Positions 8,375 through 13,820 of a stretch of DNA of 39,528 nt are shown piece by piece. The notes beneath the pieces were generated by a model, which was not told the origin of the DNA, ran no database searches, and saw only the letters and a list, made by a program, of their open reading frames with translations. The stretch's first letter is position 1, and every line of letters begins with the position of its first letter. Origin of the DNA: Planctomycetota bacterium (GTDB lineage: Bacteria > Planctomycetota > Phycisphaerae > Sedimentisphaerales > Anaerohalosphaeraceae); NCBI GenBank assembly GCA_019456225.1, contig VRUI01000046.1, positions 1-39,528 of the forward strand. Reading direction: 5' to 3'. The position numbers and the translations under genes were made by a program.

Positions 8375-8403
8375 TAAATACTACTTCGGCGATGGGTTGT
8401 CAA
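8375..8403 (-). promoter_or_regulatory. Sigma-70-type leftward promoter
   Basis: TTGACA (8403-8398) and TATTTA (8380-8375) separated by 17 nt, read leftward. The predicted start near 8368 falls at the foot of the first leader hairpin. It is the best promoter in the gap between the cargo genes and the head operon. Confidence 0.6.
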
Positions 8404-8408
8404 GAAGT

Positions 8409-8446
8409 TTAATTTTTTTTTTTTGACAGGATTACAGGATTTTTTA
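8409..8446. repeat. Dispersed repeat of the acaggattacaggatt kind
   Basis: A poly-T run followed by TTTGACAGGATTACAGGATT and another T-run. Tandem ACAGGATT units of this kind recur between genes in many environmental bacterial genomes. Function unknown. Confidence 0.4.
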
Positions 8447-8466
8447 AAGTAATTGTTTTTATCATG

Positions 8467-8952
8467 TTATCCAGTCGAAGTTTTTTTAACCACGGATTTC
8501 ACGGATTTTCGCGGATTATTTTTTTTCAGTTGGTAATTGATCTCTTTTAGTTCTTTGCAAATAACACTTAACAGGCAGACGATAAATAGTCCAAACGCTA
8601 TACAAATTGCTCCTACTACCGTAATCGTCGAGTTAACCGATTCGATTGCGGTTAGTTGTTTTTCGAGCATAGTGTCGAAGTAGATGTGAAAGATTCCAGA
8701 GTGATCAGCAAGAAAGATAGCAAAGATCACGGCCAGAATTATACCAACGACTACTGTCGGCCAGGTCACAAAATCGACAGGCTCATCCGTTTTTTTTGAG
8801 GGGGCCGGTTCCGGGGGGCGAGGGGCGGGGTGAACGTACACCATCTTTTCAGCCGTAAACGGTTCGTGGCAGGCGGCACATTTGACGACTTTACCGGCGT
8901 ATTCGTCCGGTACTTTGTGTTCTTTCTGGCAATGCGGGCATTTGATTTTCAT
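8467..8952 (-). CDS. Zinc-ribbon, two-helix membrane protein
   Basis: A 161-residue protein starting with an MJ0042-like zinc ribbon: CPHC at 4-7 and CAAC at 25-28, with the VPDEYAGKVVKC spacing usual in that family. A proline-rich linker (PAPRPPEPAPS) follows, then two hydrophobic helices (about 67-86 and 107-130) and a basic C-terminus. The last residues (KSVKSVVKK) are encoded by a dispersed DNA repeat rather than by conserved coding sequence. AGGAGA lies just upstream of the ATG. It is the last gene of the four-gene cargo cluster and may act at the membrane with the channel and TIR proteins. No specific function is recognised. Confidence 0.7.
   Translation of the reverse strand: MKIKCPHCQKEHKVPDEYAGKVVKCAACHEPFTAEKMVYVHPAPRPPEPAPSKKTDEPVDFVTWPTVVVGIILAVIFAIFLADHSGIFHIYFDTMLEKQLTAIESVNSTITVVGAICIAFGLFIVCLLSVICKELKEINYQLKKNNPRKSVKSVVKKTSTG
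8487..8517. repeat. Dispersed repeat (ccacggatttcacggatt), copy 1
   Basis: TTAACCACGGATTT-CACGGATTTTC-GCGGATT, built from 9-11-nt CGGATTT units. It lies inside the 3' end of the zinc-ribbon gene and encodes its C-terminal NPRKSVKSVVK. Related copies occur at 10096-10126, partly at 13268-13283, and inverted at 34751-34779. Confidence 0.7.
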
Positions 8953-8979
8953 TGATCTTCTCCTCGGTTATTTGTTTTT

Positions 8980-9165
8980 TTAGTCATAAAAAGGATCCTC
9001 CGGTTCGGAGTATTGCGGCTTAATGAACGGGATGACCTCGCCAAGAATCCATATTCCGGCGCAGATCATGGCTATGGACAGGGTGACCTTCCAGAATATC
9101 ACGGCCAGGATCGCCAGCAGCAGCCAGAAAATTCTTAACAGTGTTTTATTGTGTTTTGTTTGCAT
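8980..9165 (-). CDS. Small membrane protein of the TIR cluster
   Basis: A 61-residue protein with two closely spaced hydrophobic segments (about 9-26 and 28-46: IFWLLLAILAVIFW and LSIAMICAGIWILGEVI), a basic N-terminus and an acidic C-terminus (SEPEDPFYD). It begins 5 nt after the TIR gene stops and is followed by the zinc-ribbon gene, so co-transcription is likely. It has no recognised family. Small hydrophobic proteins next to TIR genes may be membrane effectors or partners, but this is only inference. Confidence 0.6.
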   Translation of the reverse strand: MQTKHNKTLLRIFWLLLAILAVIFWKVTLSIAMICAGIWILGEVIPFIKPQYSEPEDPFYD

Positions 9166-9170
9166 TGTGG

Positions 9171-10064
9171 TTATGAGATTGTTTCTTCTGTTTCATCATC
9201 CAAGTTATGCGTAGGGCTTTCTTTAAAGGTAACGGAATAGTTAATAAGTTCGATATAATTGATAATTTGCCTTCTAAGCTTTGGCGGTAGTTCTTTGTCT
9301 GTATATAGAGTTACTGAACGGTTGTAGCCCGCCACGTCATACCCAGTAATCGATATACCGTTCTTCAGTATCTTTGGTCTGAAATATTCCACTATCTTTT
9401 CCAAAATAAAAGCCGCCTCGCGTTCATCAACCTCCTGTGGGCCAAAGATATTGCCCTCCATTATGTCGATGATCCTTCTTCTATTCGGGTTTCCATCCAG
9501 TCTGCGAAGGATCGTTAGCATCTCTTCTATCATTTCCCGTTGGTCGCGTACGGGTTTTCTTGGTCCTTTTGCTTTGTCTGCTTTTTTTATTATTTCTTTG
9601 ACTTTTTTGTCGAACTTTAGCCAGAAGGATTCAAATAGTGTGTTAATCGTTGCTTCTTTGAGGGGGCTGTCTTCGATCTTGTTGTTTATATCAGTAAGAA
9701 GTCCTCTCATGTATTTCTGAGTGAATTCGTGTCCCTGGAGCATGCCTAGAGGAAATTCCAGGTCCGTTGGTTTGAGGCCTCCGAAAGTGATCGGGATGAC
9801 GTTGGACTTGTCGATGCTCTTTGCCAAGGCTCCTGCTTCGTAGTGGATCCAGGTTGATGTGATGTTGTCAGAAGTCATGCAAAGGATGCCGAAATTTGTG
9901 TCGTCTAATTTTGAGGTTATTTGTCCCTGCCAGTACTTGCCCTTTTCAATATCGTCACTACTGAAAAAAGGATCCACTGCCTGGATGATGGTTGGCAGCC
10001 AGTCTCTTAATGCTGCTGCGATCTGCTTGCTTGTTTCGCCTGACCAGCTTATGAAAATCTTCAT
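9171..10064 (-). CDS. TIR-domain protein, putative NADase effector
   Basis: A 297-residue protein. Residues 1 to about 130 form a TIR domain: first strand KIFISWSG, the helix SKQIAAALRDWL, a DDIEKGKYW box, the strand FGILCMTSDN, and W72 with YEAGAL placing a glutamate at position 76. That is where bacterial TIR NADases carry their catalytic glutamate. Residues about 145-210 are helical and basic, and 215-297 form an alpha/beta tail I do not recognise. TIR proteins in defence systems usually cleave NAD+ or make cyclic ADP-ribose signals after sensing phage. CAGGAG precedes the ATG. It lies between a channel gene and a small membrane protein gene in one leftward operon. The TIR domain call is firm; NADase activity and defence are inferred. 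Confidence 0.85.
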   Translation of the reverse strand: MKIFISWSGETSKQIAAALRDWLPTIIQAVDPFFSSDDIEKGKYWQGQITSKLDDTNFGILCMTSDNITSTWIHYEAGALAKSIDKSNVIPITFGGLKPTDLEFPLGMLQGHEFTQKYMRGLLTDINNKIEDSPLKEATINTLFESFWLKFDKKVKEIIKKADKAKGPRKPVRDQREMIEEMLTILRRLDGNPNRRRIIDIMEGNIFGPQEVDEREAAFILEKIVEYFRPKILKNGISITGYDVAGYNRSVTLYTDKELPPKLRRQIINYIELINYSVTFKESPTHNLDDETEETIS

Positions 10065-10090
10065 TTTTGACTCCTGATAAAGTTATTTGG

Positions 10091-11224
10091 TTATTTAACC
10101 ACGGATTTTGCTGATTTCGCGGATTTTTTCTTTTTGATCTCTTTTAATTTTGCCTTTGTCTCATCATCCATTTCAGTAAATTTGCCCATCGGCCCGGTGC
10201 TATTGAACAATACGCCAAGGCGAGTTACAAGCAGGCCTAATATTACGTATCCTAAGAGCACCTGAACAGTCAGCATAAAATGACCGGCAATACTACGAAA
10301 AGCAGCGTAAGAGCCGTCTGCCCTATTAGATACATTGGCAAACATGTCGCCAAAACCGAGCGTTGTCATCGTTACAATTGAAAAGTAAACCGAACGAGCA
10401 GGCAATATAAAACCTTGAACCGCATTCGGCTCACCATCAAGAAAAAAAAGATTTTTAATTATGCCTGGATCCTCCCGGATGTCCAAAGCATACAAATCAA
10501 AGGCGCCCCACGCATAATAAATGAAGGCAAATATGAACGCTAAAATCAAGAAAATCTTTATGATCTGCTTAGTCGACGAACCATAATTATTAGCCCACCA
10601 GAATCCCTTAACGAGCCATCTTATCCATGGCGGCTGCCTATCAGACCAATCGTTCCAGTTCTTCCGCCTGATGTTATACTCAAGCAGTTGCCTGGTCCCG
10701 CTGTCGATCCGCATATCGCCAAGACCAACTATCGAAAAGTTTGTATCCTTATCAATCTCGCACTCAACGAGCAAAGTACTACCATCAACAATTGCCTCTT
10801 GGAAATTTGCACCCTGTAGATTTGTATAAGACAAATTTGCTTTTCTAAGATCCACCCCGAAGAGATCCACTCCGCTGAGATTCGCCTTGAAGATATCCGC
10901 CCTGCTAAGATCTACCCCGCTGAGACACGCTCCGAGGAGATTCGCGAAGATGAGACTCGCATCTATGAGATCCGCCGTGCTGAGATCCGCCCCGCTGAGA
11001 TCCGCCCCGCTGAGATTCGCCTTGCCGAAGTTCGCCCCGCTGAGATCCGAATTGCTGAGATTCACCCCGCTGAGATTCACCCCGCTGAGATTCACCTTTC
11101 TGAGATCCGCCCCTATGAGCTTCGCCCTGCTGAGATCCGGGGTAATATCCGGGTTTTCCTTTCGCCATTTATTCCAGGCTTTAACGCCCTGCCTTAATTT
11201 TTCCACGTGTTTGGGGTTTGCCAT
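10091..11224 (-). CDS. Pentapeptide-repeat protein fused to potassium-channel pore
   Basis: A 377-residue fusion. Residues about 30-145 are roughly 23 pentapeptide repeats (A/N-D/N-L-S-G type), which fold as a right-handed square beta-helix. A short linker follows, then a two-helix ion-channel module: first membrane helix about 220-240, a pore helix, the selectivity filter TTLGFGD at 287-293, and a second helix about 315-337. The C-terminal tail is lysine-rich; its last residues (KSAKSAKSVVK) come from a dispersed DNA repeat. The ATG at 11224 was chosen over 11293 because AGGACA precedes it and the upstream residues look non-coding. The filter predicts K+ selectivity. In the TIR operon it may be a membrane-depolarising effector; that is inference. 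Confidence 0.85.
   Translation of the reverse strand: MANPKHVEKLRQGVKAWNKWRKENPDITPDLSRAKLIGADLRKVNLSGVNLSGVNLSNSDLSGANFGKANLSGADLSGADLSTADLIDASLIFANLLGACLSGVDLSRADIFKANLSGVDLFGVDLRKANLSYTNLQGANFQEAIVDGSTLLVECEIDKDTNFSIVGLGDMRIDSGTRQLLEYNIRRKNWNDWSDRQPPWIRWLVKGFWWANNYGSSTKQIIKIFLILAFIFAFIYYAWGAFDLYALDIREDPGIIKNLFFLDGEPNAVQGFILPARSVYFSIVTMTTLGFGDMFANVSNRADGSYAAFRSIAGHFMLTVQVLLGYVILGLLVTRLGVLFNSTGPMGKFTEMDDETKAKLKEIKKKKSAKSAKSVVK
10096..10126. repeat. Dispersed repeat (ccacggattt), copy 2
   Basis: TTAACCACGGATTTTGCTGATTTCGCGGATTTT, closely related to the copy at 8487-8517 and in the same orientation. It encodes the C-terminus of the channel protein. Confidence 0.65.
10840..11135. repeat. Tandem 15-bp repeats coding for pentapeptides
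   Basis: Imperfect 15-bp units of the form GCTGAGATCCGCCCC, repeated about 18 times on the plus strand; this is the antisense of the pentapeptide codons. The DNA-level similarity is high, so the array can expand or shrink by slippage. Confidence 0.8.
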
Positions 11225-11318
11225 GGTTCTGTCCTGCCTCAAAACGCTGTTTTTGGTGTTCCAGTGCCATACGGATGGCATCGGCTGCGGCAATTTACTT
11301 GTCGAATTTACACCAAAT

Positions 11319-11324
11319 ATTATA
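11319..11324 (-). promoter_or_regulatory. Possible -10 box for the cargo operon
   Basis: A perfect TATAAT on the minus strand about 95 bp upstream of the channel start, in an AT-rich stretch. No convincing -35 box is found 16-18 nt upstream. An imperfect hairpin (11366-11382) containing the TTGCAG loop motif lies just upstream. Confidence 0.3.
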
Positions 11325-11389
11325 ATTTTTACAAAATAATAATTTTATTTGTTGCGTAAACTTCAAACACTGCAATAATGTTAAGTAAT

Positions 11390-11428
11390 TGGAAGCCCCG
11401 AAACAAACGAATCACCGTAGAGGAAACC
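11390..11428. other. Region between cargo and control genes (11294-11680)
   Basis: No well-supported gene occupies this stretch. It contains a GCCCCG/CGGGGC inverted repeat with a 27-nt loop (about 11395-11433), a run of eight T near 11450, and a rightward promoter-like pair TTGCTA (11521-11526) and TATAAT (11543-11548), 16 nt apart. From that promoter a GGAGG-preceded ATG at 11599 opens a 61-codon frame, but its second half runs antisense to the leftward gene ending at 11681. Confidence 0.35.
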
Positions 11429-11680
11429 GGGGCAATCCAATCCCTCAATTTTTTTTCAAACATAAGCATAATGCCCTAAAGAAGATACGGCAAAAGCCTA
11501 TTTTCCCTGGGATTTTATGCTTGCTATTTGTCATCCAGCTAGTATAATTAAAAGCGTGGGTGACGGGCATAACCTTATTTTGCATGGAGGCATTCACAAT
11601 GAAGGTCGAAAAAAAAGGATCGACAACCCAGCCCGCAACCCTCACGGCTCCCGGTCATGAAAATACAAGCAAAAGAGGCG

Positions 11681-12007
11681 CTATTTTTTCTTGCCAAGAA
11701 CTTTTTGCTCTGAGCGTTTTGCTTCCTCAAGAAGTCGAGCACGCTGTTCTGGCGTTAGAACCTCAAGTGCCTGACGGTAAATGACGTCCTTAAGAGTCTT
11801 CTGGATCAATTCAGCTGCACTTTTGGCCGTCAAACTGGGATCCATTAACGCAAACGCCAAACCTTCGTCAATTTGGTGCAAACCCATCAATGCCATTATA
11901 CCACCACTACACTTTTCGCCTTTACCGCCAGCGGTTTTCGCATGCCATTTCTCAAATTCTTCTGCAACTTTTTCAAAGATAAGTAGGTTGTAAGTAGTTT
12001 TCTGCAA
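11681..12007 (-). CDS. Small leftward phage protein at the control switch
   Basis: A 108-residue, mostly helical protein with a charged C-terminus (PEQRARLLEEAKRSEQKVLGKKK). It uses TTG as start codon: AAGGAAATT precedes TTG at 12007, and the next ATG is much too far inside. It is divergently oriented to the ribbon-helix-helix-like gene across an AT-rich control region, the usual place for a phage immunity regulator. I do not recognise a family. No clear helix-turn-helix is seen, so it may be a regulator, an anti-repressor or an unrelated small protein. Confidence 0.55.
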   Translation of the reverse strand: MQKTTYNLLIFEKVAEEFEKWHAKTAGGKGEKCSGGIMALMGLHQIDEGLAFALMDPSLTAKSAAELIQKTLKDVIYRQALEVLTPEQRARLLEEAKRSEQKVLGKKK

Positions 12008-12019
12008 AATTTCCTTCCA

Positions 12020-12169
12020 TTAAATAAGAATTATAAAGCCTTTTCTTACAAATACTTACAACTATGTCAATCTTAAACTCTCTTTTATTTCTAAGAAAAA
12101 ATAAGAATCCTGCTTGACTACTTTGATTCCTGTGTTAAGATTTACTAAGAATTACTAAGAATAACGAGA
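12020..12169. promoter_or_regulatory. Divergent control region with tandem operator-like repeats
   Basis: A rightward promoter, TTGACT (12114-12119) and TAAGAT (12136-12141) 16 nt apart, is followed by two perfect 10-bp tandem repeats TTACTAAGAA (12142-12161) and a weaker third unit. Two related units end in TAAGAA near 12088-12107, and inverted TTCTTA copies lie near 12043. A leftward TTGACA sits at 12070-12065 for the opposite gene. Direct repeats in phase with one helical turn are the kind of operator that ribbon-helix-helix repressors bind. Placed over the start site, they suggest autorepression and a lysis/lysogeny switch. Confidence 0.6.
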
Positions 12170-12179
12170 AGAGTAAATC

Positions 12180-12401
12180 ATGGAAAAGGCAAACAAAGTT
12201 AAATCAATGAACTTCGACGGTAACTCCCTAAAGGATTCCACACTCATTGAACTGATAAACGAATGGGTTAAATTAACTGGTAGTACCATCACCCCAACCG
12301 CCCTGATTCGTGACCTTCTCACGAGAACTCTTAAGTCTGAAATACAAGCTCTCCTTAATCTTAATGATGACGAAACGATTCGGCCTGCGATAGCAGGCTG
12401 A
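12180..12401 (+). CDS. Ribbon-helix-helix-like small regulator
   Basis: A 73-residue protein. Its pattern (a short strand VKSMNFDG, helix LIELINEWVKLTG, turn STITPTA, helix LIRDLLTRTLKSEI) fits the ribbon-helix-helix fold of Arc/CopG-type repressors. It is the first rightward gene after a promoter with 10-bp tandem repeats, which are probably its own operators. It may repress the early lytic operon or the divergent gene. The fold call is from pattern and context only. The end of the coding region itself folds as a GCCTGC/GCAGGC hairpin. Confidence 0.55.
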   Translation: MEKANKVKSMNFDGNSLKDSTLIELINEWVKLTGSTITPTALIRDLLTRTLKSEIQALLNLNDDETIRPAIAG

Positions 12402-12460
12402 TTTTTCCCCTGGCGGCTGCAACCGCCAGGGCTTGAATATAGCCCGGCAAGTTTTGCCGG
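12383..12460. repeat. Three consecutive perfect hairpins
   Basis: GCCTGC-GATA-GCAGGC (12383-12398), CCCTGGCGG-CTGCAA-CCGCCAGGG (12408-12431) and CCGGCAA-GTT-TTGCCGG (12444-12460) follow one another at the 3' end of the small regulator gene. There is no T-run after them. The middle one has the same CTGCAA (TTGCAG on the other strand) loop as the two leader hairpins near 8.35 kb. Confidence 0.6.
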
Positions 12461-12495
12461 ATCGAAATAGAATTTTAAAGAACGAAAGTAAGATT

Positions 12496-12606
12496 ATGAC
12501 AAAGCCCGGAAACGCACAAGATAATTCGAGATCGTTTTTTCTGCGCTCGATTATAAGGGCGTTCAGCAGACAGCGTGAAAAACAGATTTTTTCTTATTTC
12601 TCTTAG
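12496..12606 (+). CDS. Possible small protein (36 residues)
   Basis: An ATG-started frame of 37 codons, starting MTKPGNAQDNSRSFFLRSII, arginine- and serine-rich, with a poor AAGTAAG ribosome site. It lies between two hairpin clusters. The evidence is weak; it may be non-coding. Confidence 0.3.
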   Translation: MTKPGNAQDNSRSFFLRSIIRAFSRQREKQIFSYFS

Positions 12607-12617
12607 TGGCAGCCAGG

Positions 12618-12646
12618 CCTGCGGTGGTTTAGCTTTCCACCGCAGG
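12618..12646. other. Perfect 10-bp hairpin
   Basis: CCTGCGGTGG pairs with CCACCGCAGG around a 9-nt loop. No T-run follows on either strand. It may be a transcript stabiliser, a protein-binding palindrome or a REP-like repeat. Confidence 0.5.
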
Positions 12647-12749
12647 TAGGCGATTTGGAATGATTATTGTTTTGGCAGCAAGAAGCAAATAGCAAACAGC
12701 GGACAGCGAATAGAATATTGACACGGATTTTTTAAAAAAGGACAAAGCT

Positions 12750-13037
12750 ATGATCGAGACGGCAATTGAATATCTTAATGAGTTGCTGAATTTGGATCCA
12801 GACGGGATCAATGAATTATTTAGTCCGGTACCAGTCAACGACGCAATCGCCGATCACCCGCACGCTGTAGTAGGTACCGATGGCATGATGACTCCATTGG
12901 GGATGCTCAACGGTCTTGCGAGTATGAATGGGCTCGGTCTGATAGAAGCTGTTGTTAACAGCAACGGTGTTATTATGGAATTTAGGAAGCATGTAGTCGG
13001 CTGTAGCTCAGTGGCGGAGCCACCTGTGCAGAGCTAG
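12750..13037 (+). CDS. Conserved small phage protein (ADHP motif)
   Basis: A 95-residue protein with the pattern NELLNLDPDGINELF...PVNDAIADHPHAVV...TPLGMLNGLA...G.IEAVV...GVIMEF. I know this pattern from a widespread unnamed phage protein family encoded near regulators. AAGGACAAAGCT precedes the ATG. The recognisable family ends around residue 78. The last residues (VVGCSSVAEPPVQS) are translated from the 5' half of the tRNA-like element that overlaps the gene, so the original stop may have been lost or replaced. Function unknown. Confidence 0.65.
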   Translation: MIETAIEYLNELLNLDPDGINELFSPVPVNDAIADHPHAVVGTDGMMTPLGMLNGLASMNGLGLIEAVVNSNGVIMEFRKHVVGCSSVAEPPVQS

Positions 13038-13076
13038 TAAGTCACGGAAGGTCGCCGGTTCGATTCCGGCCAGCCA
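12999..13076 (+). tRNA. tRNA-like cloverleaf, probably degenerate tRNA
   Basis: Acceptor GGCTG pairs with CAGCC (only 5 bp), followed by the conserved T8-A9. The D-arm is GCTC/GAGC with GG in its loop. The T-arm is perfect, GCCGG-TTCGATT-CCGGC. The middle arm is abnormal: ACCT-GTG pairs with CAC-(GGA)-AGGT and closes a 14-nt loop, not a 7-nt anticodon loop. No CCA is encoded. So the elbow of a tRNA is preserved while the anticodon arm and acceptor are not canonical. It could be a decayed phage tRNA or a tRNA mimic. I cannot assign an anticodon. Confidence 0.4.
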
Positions 13077-13115
13077 TTTTGATTTATGATTTATTATTTA
13101 TTATTGAAAGGAGCA

Positions 13116-13160
13116 ATGCATGAGAGGCAAATAAAACTGAATATCAAGAAAAAGCTTTAA
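13116..13160 (+). CDS. 14-residue mini-ORF with strong ribosome site
   Basis: AAAGGAGCA precedes ATG and a 15-codon frame (MHERQIKLNIKKKL). Its stop codon lies within the start of a long hairpin. Mini-ORFs with strong ribosome sites ahead of a hairpin can act as attenuator leader peptides for the operon downstream, here the early genes. This is too short to support as a gene from composition. Confidence 0.35.
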   Translation: MHERQIKLNIKKKL

Positions 13161-13221
13161 TCCTTAGCTCTCGGTTCTGCCTTACAGGGCTTTCGGAGGG
13201 AGCTAAGGTTTAAAGGTTTTT
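13155..13221 (+). terminator. Long hairpin with T-run ahead of the early operon
   Basis: CTTTAA-T-CCTTAGCTC pairs with GAGCTAAGG-T-TTAAAG (15 bp, one mismatch) around a 29-nt inner region with weak further pairing. It is followed by GTTTTT, and an A-run precedes it, so it could end transcription both ways. It separates the small upstream genes and tRNA-like element from the CP76/transposase operon. Confidence 0.6.
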
Positions 13222-13225
13222 AAAA

Positions 13226-13262
13226 AAGCTGATCGCTGGTTGCTGATCGCTTATTGCTGTTT
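13226..13262. repeat. Dispersed short-unit repeat (gctgatcgctggttgct)
   Basis: Imperfect units of GCTGATCGC / TGGTTGCTGATCGCTTATTGCTG. It resembles the host intergenic repeat at 31627-31660, showing that prophage and host share the repeat type. Confidence 0.45.
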
Positions 13263-13308
13263 TGCTGCAACGGATTTCGCGGCTTTTAATTTTCAGGGAT
13301 GATCTTTT

Positions 13309-13800
13309 ATGGATTTTAGTATCGAGGACATAAACGTGAGTGACGATCATATATTGCTCAGCGATATAGTGCTGGAAAACGATATAACGCCCAAACAGCT
13401 GGCCGGGGCAACGGGGCTGGCGGTGTCGACCATCTATAAATACCTGGCCGGGGGCTGCACGATCCCTTCTATCGTCTGGCGGGTTGTTTATAAGATGACC
13501 GCCGACGCGAGGATCGTCCAGCTTGTTACCGGAGATGTCCCCCAGGTGATCGTGCCGCTGACGAACGGAACCGGAATCAAAGCCAACGGCGATAAACTTG
13601 CCGGGCTGATCGCGATGAGACAAGAGCAGATCGAATTTGAAAGCGAGCTGCTGAAAGTGATCGCCTCGGATAACAGTAAGGCCGAAAAACTTCAGGCGAT
13701 CGAAACACTCAAGCAAAAGTTCCCAAAGCTGGTAACAAGTCAAACGCAGCTGCTGCAGGCGATCACGGGAAAGTATGATTTTGAAAGCGTAGCTAACTAA
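13309..13800 (+). CDS. CII/CP76-type phage regulator
   Basis: A 163-residue protein with an N-terminal helix-turn-helix: LLSDIVLENDITPKQLAGA, then TGLAVSTIYKYLAGG and the IPS-based helix after it, and a RIVQLVTGD segment. This matches the phage regulatory protein family named after CP76/CII-like proteins. The C-terminal half is helical and may oligomerise. It is the first gene of the rightward transposition operon, so it probably regulates early gene expression or lysogeny. AGGGATGA lies before the ATG. The fold is clear; whether it activates or represses is not known. Confidence 0.75.
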   Translation: MDFSIEDINVSDDHILLSDIVLENDITPKQLAGATGLAVSTIYKYLAGGCTIPSIVWRVVYKMTADARIVQLVTGDVPQVIVPLTNGTGIKANGDKLAGLIAMRQEQIEFESELLKVIASDNSKAEKLQAIETLKQKFPKLVTSQTQLLQAITGKYDFESVAN

Positions 13801-13820
13801 GAAAGCAAAGGAGTTTTAAT

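Noticed and set aside
10840-11135. Array of short repeats that could be mistaken for CRISPR
   Set aside because: Repeats are 15 bp, contiguous with no spacers, and coding for pentapeptides. No CRISPR array or cas gene is present in the window.
10905-11168. Open frame antisense to the pentapeptide gene, rich in G, S, Q and R
   Set aside because: Pure product of the 15-bp repeat read on the other frame; no ribosome site, low complexity, not a real protein.
11599-11784. Rightward frame with GGAGG and a TTGCTA/TATAAT promoter-like pair
   Set aside because: The second half is antisense to the better supported TTG-start gene at 11681-12007, and composition is not protein-like; kept only as a note.
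13026-13045. Reading CTAGTAA as an anticodon loop (AGT, threonine) in the tRNA-like element
   Set aside because: The flanking five bases on each side do not pair, so no anticodon can be given.
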